Below, in pieces: positions 1-8,621 of a stretch of DNA of 64,000 nucleotides; the stretch's first letter is position 1; the number at the start of each line of letters is the position of its first letter. Location of the stretch: the NCBI GenBank assembly GCA_944326605.1, contig CALVEM010000003.1, positions 62,001-126,000 of the forward strand. The letters are read 5' to 3'. Both the position numbers and the translations under genes were made by a program. The DNA comes from Candidatus Gastranaerophilales bacterium. GTDB lineage: Bacteria; Cyanobacteriota; Vampirovibrionia; Gastranaerophilales; Gastranaerophilaceae. The notes below the pieces were generated by a model. The model was not told where the DNA came from, did not search any database, and saw nothing but the letters and a program-made list of their open reading frames with translations.

Positions 1-605
1 TTATTAAACTGCTGTGAAATCTGACTTTGTTGTTCTATTTCTGCCTGAGCCTCCGCTTTTTTTTCAGAATGACTTTTGCCTACGATTTTACTCATAACCC
101 AATCGCCGACAAAACCGCCTATCAAACCTCCTACTAATGGAATAGGAATTAATGCCTGGCCTATTGCAAAACCGGCAGTTGCTCCGGCAAGTCTAACTGT
201 TGATTTTCCTGTTTCTAATACTCCGCCTACCAGCCCTTCGTCTTTGAATGCTGAAAATATATTTGGCAATTCAATTGCAGCAGTTAAAAGTACACCGAGT
301 AACGGCATTCTCTTGCCCAGTTGGCCGACTACAGCTTTACTTTTTGCCCCTATACCCTTTGCAGCTTGCCAGCTGTTTTTGATATCAGGTCCCAGGCTGG
401 TCAATGAAGTTTTCATATTGCTGAAAAATGGAGTATTAACAGTTGCCTTATCTGCTTTTACAAAAGCATCTCCAATTTGTTTATGCAAATTTTTATAGCC
501 GAGAGTTTTTTTTGAAGCAGCAATTGAAGTAGTGACCGTATCTTGAAACTTAGGGTCAAAAAGAAGTCTGCCGCCTGCTTTCAATATTCTTGAAATACCA
601 ACCAT
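1..605 (-). CDS. Partial glycine-zipper hypothetical protein
   Basis: An open frame runs from an ATG at 605 leftwards off the window edge without a stop, about 201 codons. An AGG-x-AGG-like ribosome-binding site lies just upstream of the ATG. The visible protein begins MVGISRILKAGG, is basic at first, and has a glycine-rich hydrophobic stretch at about residues 139-170 (GATAGFAIGQ, PLVGGLIGGFVGDWV) resembling glycine-zipper segments that associate with membranes. It then turns into a charged, Gln-rich helix (KKAEAQAEIEQQ). A degenerate version of the motif before the genes at 12.3, 13.9, 22.9 and 43.5 kb (GCAATT, then ATTTTTTATGT) lies at 647-672, so it may belong to the same group. I do not recognise the family; function unknown. 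Confidence 0.75.
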   Translation of the reverse strand, partial: MVGISRILKAGGRLLFDPKFQDTVTTSIAASKKTLGYKNLHKQIGDAFVKADKATVNTPFFSNMKTSLTSLGPDIKNSWQAAKGIGAKSKAVVGQLGKRMPLLGVLLTAAIELPNIFSAFKDEGLVGGVLETGKSTVRLAGATAGFAIGQALIPIPLVGGLIGGFVGDWVMSKIVGKSHSEKKAEAQAEIEQQSQISQQFN

Positions 606-714
606 TTTTACCTGCCTGATTATAAACTAACCTACCTTACTTACATAAAAAATTTTTTGTTTTATAAATTGCTTTTTTTATTAATTATGTTAAGAAATAT
701 TAATTTCTGCTTTA

Positions 715-743
715 TTTACAAAGCAGACTCAAAGGTGTATAAT
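715..743 (+). promoter_or_regulatory. Sigma70-type promoter, leaderless arrangement
   Basis: TTTACA at 715-720, a 17-nt spacer and a perfect TATAAT at 738-743. The predicted transcription start falls about 7 nt after the -10, on the A of the ATG at 750, so the transcript may have no leader. Confidence 0.65.
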
Positions 744-749
744 TTTTGT

Positions 750-968
750 ATGTATTCTTGTGACGGTAAAATATTTATAGAAGATGATGACCAGTGCATG
801 GATTGTAAATACTATGCGGAAGGCGTATCTTGCCCTTTGCTTACCGCTTTAGGTATAGGTGTTGTTTATTTAGAGGATAGTTTAACCGTCACTAATTGCG
901 GATTTTTTAAAAAATTTGAGAGAAAGCTTCATATTGTGAGGAATAATGAAACAGATTACATTGATTAA
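750..968 (+). CDS. Small four-cysteine hypothetical protein
   Basis: A 72-residue protein beginning MYSCDGKIFIEDD. It carries a cysteine cluster C-M-D-C-K-Y-Y-A-E-G-V-S-C-P-L followed by a later N-C-G-F-F, a spacing that could bind a zinc ion or iron-sulfur cluster. The frame is open further upstream (to 657), but that longer version would run through a clear promoter at 715-743, so I chose the ATG at 750. Its 3' end overlaps the dehydrogenase start at 946 by 23 bases, implying co-transcription and perhaps translational coupling. Family not recognised. Confidence 0.6.
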   Translation: MYSCDGKIFIEDDDQCMDCKYYAEGVSCPLLTALGIGVVYLEDSLTVTNCGFFKKFERKLHIVRNNETDYID

Positions 969-1944
969 CGGAGACGGTATAGGCCCTGAGATTTGTGATG
1001 CAGTTGTAAAAATTATTGAGGCTTCAGGACTAAAAATTAATTGGGATATACAAACGGCAGGTGCTGATGTTATAGAAAGCGAAGGGACCCCTTTACCTGA
1101 AAGAGTTATAAATTCTATTAAGAAAAATAAAGTGGCCTTAAAGGCGCCTGTAACAACTCCAATTGGTAAAGGTTTTCGTTCTGTTAATGTTCAACTGCGC
1201 AAAGAATTGGATTTATATGCTAATTTGCGTCCCTGCAAAAATCTGCCTAATGTCAATACAAAATTCAGCAATGTTGATATTGTTGTTGTTCGCGAAAATA
1301 CGGAAGATTTGTATGCGGGAATTGAACGTCAGATTGATGCTGATACTGCTGAAAGTATAAAATTAATTACACGAAAAGCATCGGAGCGTATTTGCCGTTT
1401 TGCGTTTGATTATGCTGTTAAAAATAATAGAAAAGAGGTTTGTGTAGTAACCAAGGCAAATATTATGAAGCTTTCTGACGGTTTGTTCCTTGATTGTTTT
1501 AGAAATATTGCGCTCAGCTATCCTGATATAAATAAGCGGGAAATATTAGTTGATAATTTATGTATGCAGCTTGTTCAAAATCCTGCGCAGTTTGATGTCC
1601 TTGTATTGCCGAATTTATACGGCGACATTGTGTCGGATTTATGTGCCGGCTTAGTCGGCGGTTTAGGAATTGCTCAGGGTGCCAATATCGGGGCTGATTG
1701 CGCTGTATTTGAACCGGTTCATGGTTCTGCTCCTGATATAAAAGGACAGAATAAAGCTAATCCGACAGCTCTTCTTTTATCCGCTGTTGAAATGTTAAAG
1801 TATATTAATGAAAACCATTATGCAGTTAAAATAGAGCGTGCTTTATTCAAAACTTTTGAGCAGGGAATATACACATGTGATCTGGGCGGACAGGCTTCTA
1901 CCACGGAATTTGCTGATGCTGTAATAAAAAATCTTAATCAATAA
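946..1944 (+). CDS. NAD-type isocitrate/isopropylmalate dehydrogenase family
   Basis: A 332-residue beta-decarboxylating dehydrogenase of the short IDH3/LeuB type. Visible motifs: INGDGIGPEI at the N-terminus; VNVQLRKELDLYANLRP for substrate binding near residue 80; VVRENTEDLYAGIE with the catalytic Tyr; VTKANIMK with the catalytic Lys; LYGDIVSDLCAGLVGG with the metal-binding Asp residues; and EPVHGSAPDIKGQNKANP. In this last motif the Asp-Ile after HGSAP is the pair found in NAD-dependent enzymes, where NADP-dependent isocitrate dehydrogenase has Lys-Tyr. Most likely substrates are isocitrate or homoisocitrate; isopropylmalate is possible. It overlaps the upstream four-cysteine gene and, by 11 bases at its 3' end, a convergent gene. 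A LeuD-like hydratase small subunit at 46.9 kb could be a pathway partner. Confidence 0.85.
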   Translation: MKQITLINGDGIGPEICDAVVKIIEASGLKINWDIQTAGADVIESEGTPLPERVINSIKKNKVALKAPVTTPIGKGFRSVNVQLRKELDLYANLRPCKNLPNVNTKFSNVDIVVVRENTEDLYAGIERQIDADTAESIKLITRKASERICRFAFDYAVKNNRKEVCVVTKANIMKLSDGLFLDCFRNIALSYPDINKREILVDNLCMQLVQNPAQFDVLVLPNLYGDIVSDLCAGLVGGLGIAQGANIGADCAVFEPVHGSAPDIKGQNKANPTALLLSAVEMLKYINENHYAVKIERALFKTFEQGIYTCDLGGQASTTEFADAVIKNLNQ

Positions 1945-2260
1945 GACCTAAATCTCTTAAAAAACGTCTGTTATCAGACAGTTCAAGTAATTTTTCATCA
2001 TCAGCGGGGTCGATTACACCTTTGTTAAAAAGTTCGTTGACTATTTCATTATGGGATGTATTTTCAGGATCTGAAAGTGCTAGTTTTGTAAAATTTTTAA
2101 TATCACATTTTTTTTCATATAAGTTTAATGCATTTTTAGTAAGCTTTTTTAAAAAATCGTGTTTTCTATCATCAAAATCAACATCAATAGGGTTGATTGC
2201 TGCACTTGATGATTTTTCTTTGTCAATATTCAGTTTTTGAACAAGCTTTTTAAACATCAT
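1934..2260 (-). CDS. Hypothetical acidic-basic protein
   Basis: About 108 residues starting MMFKKLVQKLNIDKEK. I place the start at 2260, where a GAGGG ribosome-binding site lies 9 nt upstream; a GTG two codons further up is possible. The protein is charged and probably helical, with no transmembrane segment or familiar motif; its end reads DNRRFLRDLGLID. Its 3' end overlaps the convergent dehydrogenase by 11 bases. Function unknown. Confidence 0.6.
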   Translation of the reverse strand: MMFKKLVQKLNIDKEKSSSAAINPIDVDFDDRKHDFLKKLTKNALNLYEKKCDIKNFTKLALSDPENTSHNEIVNELFNKGVIDPADDEKLLELSDNRRFLRDLGLID

Positions 2261-2344
2261 AAACACATACCCTCAATCATCATTATACATTATCTGTCAA
2301 GAAAATCCATAATTCTTTACAATTGTACACAGATAATTACAATC

Positions 2345-2373
2345 TTGATTATAACTTTTATTTAAACTAGAAT
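2345..2373 (+). promoter_or_regulatory. Candidate serS promoter
   Basis: TTGATT at 2345-2350, a 17-nt spacer and TAGAAT at 2368-2373, giving a leader of about 30 nt. A second TATAAT at 2387-2392 has no good -35 but could drive a very short leader. Confidence 0.45.
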
Positions 2374-2410
2374 AATTGTATAGACGTATAATAATAAAAG
2401 AGGTATAAAG

Positions 2411-3676
2411 ATGCTTGATATCAAGATGATTAGAGAATGTCCGGATAAGGTGAATGAACTTTTGAAAAGAAGAAATCCGGAGCTTTCGATAGATGAAGTT
2501 ATAGAAATTGATGCAGAAAGGCGAAAAATTCAAACTCAGGCTGATGAATTAAGAGCAAAGAGAAAAAATGATTCGCAAAAAATCGGTATTATGAAGAAAA
2601 ATGGTGAGAATACTGATGCTGTTCAAGAAGAGGTGAGAAAACTCGGCGATGATATAAAAGAATTGGAAGAAAAACTTTCCGAATTAGATAACAAGCAGCG
2701 CGATATTCTTCTTCATACACCTAATATTCCTGATGAAACCACTCCGGTAGGATTGTCAGAAGATGATAATATAGAAGTTTACAAATGGGGTGAACCAAGA
2801 AAATTTGATTTTGAATTTAAAGCTCACTGGGATTTATGCGAAGAAAAAGGACTTGTTGATTTTGAACGCGGTGTAAAACTTTCTCAGAGCAGATTTATTT
2901 TATATAGAGGTAAAGGTGCAAAATTAGAAAGAGCCATTATAAACTTTTTCCTTGACTATCATACGTCTGAACAGGGCTATGAAGAAGTTTTACCTCCATT
3001 TATGGCAAATGCGGCGACAATGACAGGAACAGGTCAGCTGCCTAAATTTAAAGAAGATATGTATAAATGCGTTGACGAAGATTTATATCTTATTCCGACT
3101 GCGGAAGTTCCTGTTACAAATATATATGCAAATGAAATTCTTTCAGAAGATGATTTGCCTAAATATATGACAGCTTACACTCCATGTTTCAGACGCGAAT
3201 CTGGTTCTGCCGGAAAAGATACAAGAGGTTTGATAAGAGTTCATCAATTTAATAAGGTTGAACTTGTTAAGCTCTGTACTCCTGAAACAAGTAAAGATGA
3301 GCATGAAAAACTAACAGAAGATGCAGAAAAAATGCTGCAGCTGCTGGAACTTCCTTATCGCCGCGAGGCTTTATCAACAGGTGATATAGGTTTTTCAGCG
3401 AACAAATGTTGGGATTTAGAGGTTTGGATGCCGTCTTACGGAACATATAAAGAAATTTCAAGCTGTTCAAATTACGGCGATTATCAGGCAAGGCGTGCAA
3501 ATATAAGATACCGTGAAAAATCAACAGGTAAAACACGTTTTGTTCATACTATTAACGGATCGGGTCTGGCTGTCGGCAGAACTTTTGCTGCGATAGTAGA
3601 GAATTATCAGCAAGAAGACGGTACAATTATAATTCCGGAAGTTCTCAGAAAATATACCGGATTTGATAAAATATAA
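2411..3676 (+). CDS. serS: Seryl-tRNA synthetase
   Basis: A 421-residue class II aminoacyl-tRNA synthetase that charges tRNA-Ser (and tRNA-Sec if present) in the cytoplasm. It starts [20 protein letters not shown] and has the typical N-terminal coiled-coil arm (residues about 30-100, [15 protein letters not shown] and [13 protein letters not shown]). Then come motif 2 ([24 protein letters not shown], seen at about residues 255-280), [18 protein letters not shown], and motif 3 near the C-terminus ([19 protein letters not shown]). Length is normal. The ATG follows AGAGGT. It appears to be a single-gene unit ending in a bidirectional terminator. Confidence 0.97.
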   Translation: MLDIKMIRECPDKVNELLKRRNPELSIDEVIEIDAERRKIQTQADELRAKRKNDSQKIGIMKKNGENTDAVQEEVRKLGDDIKELEEKLSELDNKQRDILLHTPNIPDETTPVGLSEDDNIEVYKWGEPRKFDFEFKAHWDLCEEKGLVDFERGVKLSQSRFILYRGKGAKLERAIINFFLDYHTSEQGYEEVLPPFMANAATMTGTGQLPKFKEDMYKCVDEDLYLIPTAEVPVTNIYANEILSEDDLPKYMTAYTPCFRRESGSAGKDTRGLIRVHQFNKVELVKLCTPETSKDEHEKLTEDAEKMLQLLELPYRREALSTGDIGFSANKCWDLEVWMPSYGTYKEISSCSNYGDYQARRANIRYREKSTGKTRFVHTINGSGLAVGRTFAAIVENYQQEDGTIIIPEVLRKYTGFDKI

Positions 3677-3708
3677 AAAAATAGCTCCTTTAAGAGGAGC
3701 TATTTTTT
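3675..3708. terminator. Bidirectional terminator serS / 3.7-kb gene
   Basis: Stem AATAGCTCCT / AGGAGCTATT with loop TTAAG, flanked by A-rich and T-rich tracts, so it can act for both convergent genes. Confidence 0.85.
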
Positions 3709-4120
3709 ATTTCATTTTATCCAAAACATCATCATACGGAATATCTGCATACTCTTTCATCTTTATCGCCTGTTTATCAGCATATTTGGCAACTTTTTCA
3801 ATAAAACCTACAACGCCGCCGAACATTTCTGATATTTTGTTTTCACTGAATTGTTTAAAGACTTTTATATTATTAAATTTTGCTTCTTTATCTGTTGCAA
3901 TATACGCATTGGCGCTTAATGATTTGCCGTTAGGATTTACTAATAAAGTGATATCGACAAAGTCATTCTTTGCTTCTCTTTCAATAATTTTGTTTAATTT
4001 TTCAATTTCTTTGGAAGTTTTTATCCTTGATTTAATAACTCTGTTTACAGTTGGATTTGAGTGAATTGCCATACCGAAATTTTGGTTATTTGAAGTTTCT
4101 CTGTTTAAATTAATCTTCAT
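3707..4120 (-). CDS. Small protein with N-terminal NQNFGMAI motif
   Basis: A 137-residue protein, ATG preceded by GGAG. It begins MKINLNRETSNNQNFGMAIH; a short basic/polar start followed by N-x-N-F-G-M recurs in loosely similar form at 6.6, 34.3 and 37.3 kb (F-T-A-K-F, T-F-T-S-I). The middle is a charged segment (KSRIKTSKEIEKLNKI) followed by an alternating hydrophobic stretch (VDITLLVNPNGKSLSANAYI), then helices to the end. There is no signal peptide or transmembrane segment. Function unknown; the motif looks lineage-specific. Confidence 0.75.
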   Translation of the reverse strand: MKINLNRETSNNQNFGMAIHSNPTVNRVIKSRIKTSKEIEKLNKIIEREAKNDFVDITLLVNPNGKSLSANAYIATDKEAKFNNIKVFKQFSENKISEMFGGVVGFIEKVAKYADKQAIKMKEYADIPYDDVLDKMK

Positions 4121-4208
4121 ATTATAACTCCTTCTGTTTTTTATTCAATTTTAATTTCAATATATTAATGCTTATAAAAAATTTTTTTGATTAAAATTTT
4201 TAATTAGT

Positions 4209-4237
4209 TTTACAAATATTAATATTTCTGGCATAAT
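4209..4237 (+). promoter_or_regulatory. Promoter of the DExH helicase gene
   Basis: TTTACA at 4209-4214, 17-nt spacer and extended -10 TG-G-CATAAT at 4229-4237. The predicted start falls at about 4244, right at the AAGGAGA ribosome-binding site, so the leader would be only about 11 nt. Confidence 0.6.
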
Positions 4238-4254
4238 ATAAATAAGGAGATATC

Positions 4255-6540
4255 ATGAGCGAATTCCCTTTTGAGTTGGATGAATTTCAAAAAGATGCTT
4301 GTAAATATATTGATGACGGTAAGAGTGTTGTAGTGTGCGCCCCGACAGGTGCTGGAAAAACTGTTATAGCACAGCATGCTATACACAAAGCTCTCGAAGA
4401 AAATAAAAGGATATTTTATACTACACCATTAAAAGCTTTATCAAATCAGAAATATTATGATTTTGGAGAAAAATACGGAACTGATAAAGTAGGGCTTTTA
4501 ACAGGCGATACATCTATTAACAGAAATGCTCAAATTGTTGTTATGACAACTGAGGTTTTCCGCAATATGCTCTATGGGACAAATTTTGGTGCTGTAGCCG
4601 ATAATATGAAAGATGTTAGGTATGTTGTTTTAGATGAAGTCCATTATATGAACGATGAGCAGCGCGGTACTGTCTGGGAAGAAAGTATTATTTACTGCCC
4701 GACTAATGTTCAGATTATTGCTCTTTCGGCCACTGTTGCCAATGCGGATGAACTTACTGACTGGATAAATACAGTTCATTCAAAAACAGAACTTGTAGAC
4801 ACTGATTTTCGACCGGTGCCTTTGAAATTTTATTATTTTGACAGTTCACAGCCGACAAAATTGTTGCCGCTGTTGACCCCGAGCGGTCAGCTTAATAAAA
4901 AAATACGTCCAGAAAAACGGCTTTTTGGTAAAAAACTGCAGAACAAACGCTCTTTTGTGAAAGATATAGTGAGAAATTTACAGGAAAATGATATGCTTCC
5001 TGCAATATATTTTACTTTCTCACGTAAAAAATGTGATGAACAGATGGAAAAATGCGCATCGCTTGATCTTGTTACAAAAGGCGAGCAGGCTCAGATAAGA
5101 CAGTTTGTTGATGAATACATTGCTGAAAATCCTCATTTATATAATAACAAACATCTTGAATATCTTTATTGCGGTGTTGCATCGCATCATGCAGGTTTAT
5201 TGCCTGCGTGGAAAAATCTTGTGGAAAAACTTTTTCAAAAAGGGCTTATAAAAGTTGTGTTTGCAACAGAAACACTTGCTGCAGGAATAAATATGCCTGC
5301 ACGTTCAACGGTTATCAGTTCTACAAGCAAGCGTACAGACAGCGGTCACAGAATGTTAACTGCAAGCGAGTTTTTACAAATGTCGGGACGTGCCGGCAGG
5401 CGAGGTATGGATGAAGTCGGGTATGTCGTAATAGTCGGAACTCAATTCCAGAGTCCGGAAGAAGTTGCAGAACTCGTTTTAAGTGATGCAAATCCTCTTG
5501 AAAGCAGGTTTTCACCTTCCTATTCAATGGTATTAAATTTGCTTCAGCGTTTCAGCCTTGAGGAAGCCAAAGAACTTATCCTAAAAAGTTTTGGATATTT
5601 TTCTGCAGGATCACGTTTACAGCCGCTTTTAAAAGCAAAAGAACAGCTGCAAAATGAAATTTCTGACCGTAATTTTATTTGCCCTTCAAAACTCTCAGAT
5701 AATGAACTCTTTGAGTACGATAAATTGCGTCATATCTATGTTCAAAACAGGCAGACTTATAAAAAGATTTGTAAACAGGAACGTGCAAAAAACAGACCTT
5801 TATCAACAGATGCAGTACAATTCGGCAGAGAAACTAAAGAACTTCTTTATAAAATGCATACTTATCCTTGTGACAATTGCAAGCTTTATAAAAAGCATTC
5901 AAAAAATGTTGAAGTGCTTTCCAGATTTTCTGTTCGTTTGAAGAAGCTTGATAAAGAAATTGAGCGCCAGCGTGATATTTTTTGGAATAAATTTCTTGCG
6001 CATAGAAGTGTTCTAACTGATATGGGATATCTTGCCGATGATTATCCTACTGAACGCGGGGTTACGACATCTCAAATTCGTTCTGAAAATGAATTATTTA
6101 TTGCTGAAATTATTTTTTCAAATATATTGAATAATCTTACGCCTGCGCAGCTTGCGGCTGTTATTTGTGCGATTACAACGGAAGATTTAAGGATTGATAT
6201 TCCATATCTTCCTATATCTGAACCTGTTAGAAAAACTTTAAATTTAATAAGGAATATAAGACGTAAAGTTGAAAAAGTCCAAAATCGCTATATGGTTGAG
6301 GCACCTATGTTTATTAATCCTTATTTCAGCTCTTTAATCGAACTCTGGGTAGAAGGTGCTGAATGGGAGACAATTACAGAGCAAATTGATATGGGAGAAG
6401 GCGATATTGTGCGATCATTTAAGAGAGTTGTTGATGTTTTAAGACAATTTACAACTATTTCTAATGTTCCTGAGCCTCTTGTTTTTACTGCTCGTGAGGC
6501 AATTGAAAAAATTCTCAGAGAACCAGTTGACGTTGATTAA
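4255..6540 (+). CDS. Ski2-like DExH RNA helicase (DSHCT type)
   Basis: A 761-residue superfamily 2 helicase of the Ski2/Mtr4 group, like the cyanobacterial and chloroplast ISE2 proteins. Seen in order: Q-motif-like DEFQKDA, Walker A APTGAGKT (about 29-36), TTPLKALSNQK, LLTGD, TTEVFRNML, DEVHYMND (motif II), LSATVANA (motif III), a second RecA domain with CGVASHHAGL and ATETLAAGINMPA, and motif VI QMSGRAGRRGMDEVGYV. The C-terminal third fits a DSHCT domain, with a CDNCKLYKKH cysteine pair near residue 541. Expected role: ATP-driven RNA unwinding in RNA processing or turnover. Single-gene unit; ATG follows AAGGAGA. Confidence 0.92.
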   Translation: MSEFPFELDEFQKDACKYIDDGKSVVVCAPTGAGKTVIAQHAIHKALEENKRIFYTTPLKALSNQKYYDFGEKYGTDKVGLLTGDTSINRNAQIVVMTTEVFRNMLYGTNFGAVADNMKDVRYVVLDEVHYMNDEQRGTVWEESIIYCPTNVQIIALSATVANADELTDWINTVHSKTELVDTDFRPVPLKFYYFDSSQPTKLLPLLTPSGQLNKKIRPEKRLFGKKLQNKRSFVKDIVRNLQENDMLPAIYFTFSRKKCDEQMEKCASLDLVTKGEQAQIRQFVDEYIAENPHLYNNKHLEYLYCGVASHHAGLLPAWKNLVEKLFQKGLIKVVFATETLAAGINMPARSTVISSTSKRTDSGHRMLTASEFLQMSGRAGRRGMDEVGYVVIVGTQFQSPEEVAELVLSDANPLESRFSPSYSMVLNLLQRFSLEEAKELILKSFGYFSAGSRLQPLLKAKEQLQNEISDRNFICPSKLSDNELFEYDKLRHIYVQNRQTYKKICKQERAKNRPLSTDAVQFGRETKELLYKMHTYPCDNCKLYKKHSKNVEVLSRFSVRLKKLDKEIERQRDIFWNKFLAHRSVLTDMGYLADDYPTERGVTTSQIRSENELFIAEIIFSNILNNLTPAQLAAVICAITTEDLRIDIPYLPISEPVRKTLNLIRNIRRKVEKVQNRYMVEAPMFINPYFSSLIELWVEGAEWETITEQIDMGEGDIVRSFKRVVDVLRQFTTISNVPEPLVFTAREAIEKILREPVDVD

Positions 6541-6547
6541 TTTTTGT

Positions 6548-6576
6548 TTGACATAATTTGTTCTTTGAAGTTTAAT
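6548..6576 (+). promoter_or_regulatory. Sigma70-type promoter
   Basis: Perfect TTGACA at 6548-6553, 17-nt spacer, TTTAAT at 6571-6576; start predicted near 6583, before the gene at 6613. Confidence 0.65.
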
Positions 6577-6612
6577 TGTGTGTGTATTTAATAAGAAAAG
6601 GATATTAAAATT

Positions 6613-7056
6613 ATGATTTCAAAAATTACATCTACCCCGGTGGTATCGTTTGCCTTTGTAAACTCAAATTTTTCAAAACAGAAAGTTAACAATAACAATT
6701 CATACTTTAATAAAGACTTGAATACTGATGTTGTTTCATTTTCAGGTAAGAGTACTCAACGAATAATTAAAGATGTTGTTGAGAATGCTTTTAATAAATT
6801 GGGCACTTGCTCAATAAATACTAAAAATGGCTTAAAAATATTCGGTTCAAAAGCCGGTGAAGTAAATATTTTTATTCAGGAAAAGGTTTTAGGTAAAGAA
6901 GCACGATTAACATTAAGTAATGGCGACTTTAACGGGCGTTCTTTCTTAAATTTTGATTTAAAACGAACATTAAATCGAAATTCTCAAATAAGTCCTGTTG
7001 ACAGTGAAATGGAACCTTTAGAAGCAGCGAAATTAATAAAACTATATTTAAAATAA
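6613..7056 (+). CDS. Hypothetical protein, N-terminal VSFAF/VVSFSG motifs
   Basis: A 147-residue protein with an AAGGAT ribosome-binding site 8 nt before the ATG and a good promoter. The N-terminus (MISKITSTPVVSFAFVNSNF, later VVSFSGKS) is Asn/Ser-rich with repeated aromatic-Gly/Ala motifs, similar in style to the small proteins at 3.7, 34.3 and 37.3 kb. A predicted mixed alpha/beta region follows (NGLKIFGSKAGEVNIFIQEK, ARLTLSNGDFNGRSFLNFDL). It has no hydrophobic segment. Function unknown. Confidence 0.7.
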   Translation: MISKITSTPVVSFAFVNSNFSKQKVNNNNSYFNKDLNTDVVSFSGKSTQRIIKDVVENAFNKLGTCSINTKNGLKIFGSKAGEVNIFIQEKVLGKEARLTLSNGDFNGRSFLNFDLKRTLNRNSQISPVDSEMEPLEAAKLIKLYLK

Positions 7057-7117
7057 AAGTGTAAAGAGTACCTTATTTAGTTTTGTAAATTCTTTACAAC
7101 TCTTTCAGGGCTTAGGC

Positions 7118-7146
7118 TTGCGCTTTTTGTTAAATTATGTTACAAT
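7118..7146 (+). promoter_or_regulatory. Candidate promoter of the phosphodiester glycosidase gene
   Basis: TTGCGC at 7118-7123, 17-nt spacer, TACAAT at 7141-7146. The predicted start near 7153 gives a leader of about 147 nt. Confidence 0.5.
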
Positions 7147-7153
7147 AGTAGTA

Positions 7154-7253
7154 GAGGGGCGTTCCTATTTAGGGGCGTCGCAAAAAAAGAAAAAGAAATA
7201 ACACCCCTAAACAGCAAAAAGTCCTTCTCTGAGTGTTATTCCCCACCCCACTC
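7154..7253 (+). promoter_or_regulatory. Structured mRNA leader, possible pseudoknot/switch
   Basis: Within the leader, TTTAGGGG (7168-7175) can pair with CCCCTAAA (7204-7211), and AATAACAC (7197-7204) can pair with GTGTTATT (7233-7240). The two 8-bp helices interleave: they form an H-type pseudoknot or are nearly exclusive. AGGGGCG is repeated (7154-7160, 7171-7177), and a third stem GAGTG/CACTC (7231-7235/7249-7253) is possible. No known riboswitch class was recognised. Confidence 0.45.
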
Positions 7254-7299
7254 ACAAATAAAAAAGGTATCCGGTTACTTTTAAATATGAGGTGACGTT

Positions 7300-8559
7300 A
7301 TGGATACGTTGTTTTTTGCTGAAAATTATGAGCTGAGAAAATTAGCGGAAGTTACGATTAATGTAACTATAATCGGGGTTTTAATTTTGTGTCAGGCACT
7401 GTTGCCAATTCACGCAAGCAGTATGAAAGTAGCGAAAGTGACAGCGCCTGACTTTGATACAGGTAGTGCAAAGGTTAAGTTATTTGACCGTATTAATCCT
7501 GAAATTAAAAAGAAAAATTTTGACGAAAAAATTCGTATTCAATACCCGAATGCAACAATTAAAGATATTGCAGAGGGTGTTAAGCATGTTAGAATGACTA
7601 AATATTACAGCGGTCGCCCTGTAAGAATAAATCTTGTTCAAGTAGATATGGAAATCGCCAAAGATCTTGAACTTACGCCTGTTTTGTCTTCTAACGAGAC
7701 TTTAAAAAGCAGACGAACAATTACTGCAATAGCAAAAAATAACGATGCACTTGTAGCTCTTAACGGCACATATTTTAAGCCTCAGACAGGTGTTCCTCTC
7801 GGAACTTTAATGATTGATGAAAAACTTTATACAGGACCTATTTATGACAGAGTAGCAATGGGAATTTTTGACGACGGTTTTGATGTCGCAAGAGTTCAGC
7901 TTGATGCAACAGTCAAGGGCAGCGGCAAAACAATAAAAATTGATAATATAAATCAACCGAGGATGCTTTCAACACATGTTCTTATTTATACTCCGCAATG
8001 GGGAACATACTCCCCTGCTGCTCCTAAATACGGTGTAGGTTTACAGGTTATAGACGATAAAATTACTAAAGCTTCTGCTAATGCAGTTGAAATTCCAAAA
8101 AACGGATATGTTATTTCAGGCCCTAAAAGCATTCTTTACCAATTGCTTGAGAAAAAGGACGTAAAATTATCAATAAGCACTACGCCTGAGTGGAAAGGCG
8201 TAAAACATATAATCAGCGGCGGACCTTACCTTGTTAAAGACGGAGAAGTTTATGTTGATATGACCGCTCAAAAGCTTGGATCTATAGGCGGCAGAAATCC
8301 GAGAAGTGCAATTGGATACACTGCAGACCACAATTTAATCCTTGTTGCAGTTGACGGACGTGAAGGAAGTTCTATCGGAATGACTTTAATGGAACTCGCC
8401 AGCCTGATGAAATCAGCCGGATGTGTAGGTGCAATCAACCTTGACGGCGGCGGATCGACTGTTATGTATGTAAACGGTCAAATCGTAAATAAACCTCAGA
8501 TGAGAGGCGGTATCCCGCTTTCTAACGCAATTATTTTAGCGAAAACAGCAGAATCTTAA
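7300..8559 (+). CDS. Phosphodiester glycosidase (NAGPA-like), exported
   Basis: A 419-residue protein with one hydrophobic segment (about residues 20-42, VTIIGVLILCQALLPIHASS) that looks like a signal peptide or anchor, then a NAGPA/DUF2233 domain. Family motifs: VALNGTYF, GVPLGTLMI, GGRNPRSAIGYTADHNLILV, AVDGREGSSIGMTL and the hallmark INLDGGGSTVMYVNG. Members cleave phosphodiester-linked sugars, and cyanobacterial or clostridial versions are thought to act on cell-envelope polymers. Translation starts at ATG after GAGGTGAC. A long structured leader suggests control of expression. Confidence 0.88.
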   Translation: MDTLFFAENYELRKLAEVTINVTIIGVLILCQALLPIHASSMKVAKVTAPDFDTGSAKVKLFDRINPEIKKKNFDEKIRIQYPNATIKDIAEGVKHVRMTKYYSGRPVRINLVQVDMEIAKDLELTPVLSSNETLKSRRTITAIAKNNDALVALNGTYFKPQTGVPLGTLMIDEKLYTGPIYDRVAMGIFDDGFDVARVQLDATVKGSGKTIKIDNINQPRMLSTHVLIYTPQWGTYSPAAPKYGVGLQVIDDKITKASANAVEIPKNGYVISGPKSILYQLLEKKDVKLSISTTPEWKGVKHIISGGPYLVKDGEVYVDMTAQKLGSIGGRNPRSAIGYTADHNLILVAVDGREGSSIGMTLMELASLMKSAGCVGAINLDGGGSTVMYVNGQIVNKPQMRGGIPLSNAIILAKTAES

Positions 8560-8595
8560 TATCATAATTCATAATCTTTTCATTAATGCACAGCT

Positions 8596-8619
8596 CCCTG
8601 CATCTTTTGCAGGGTTTTT
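8596..8619 (+). terminator. Terminator after the glycosidase gene
   Basis: Stem CCCTGC / GCAGGG with a 7-nt loop followed by TTTTTATTT. Confidence 0.8.
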
Positions 8620-8621
8620 AT

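Noticed and set aside
76-498. 140-codon open frame on the plus strand
   Set aside because: It mirrors the minus-strand gene 1-605, is Pro/Ser-rich as shadow frames are, and has no ribosome-binding site.
657-749. Longer N-terminus for the four-cysteine protein
   Set aside because: The extension runs through a TTTACA-N17-TATAAT promoter and has no ribosome-binding site.
2257-2280. Seven-codon upstream ORF (attenuator-like) before the 1.9-kb gene
   Set aside because: It overlaps the start by ATGA, but it is too short to separate from chance and shows no regulatory codon pattern.
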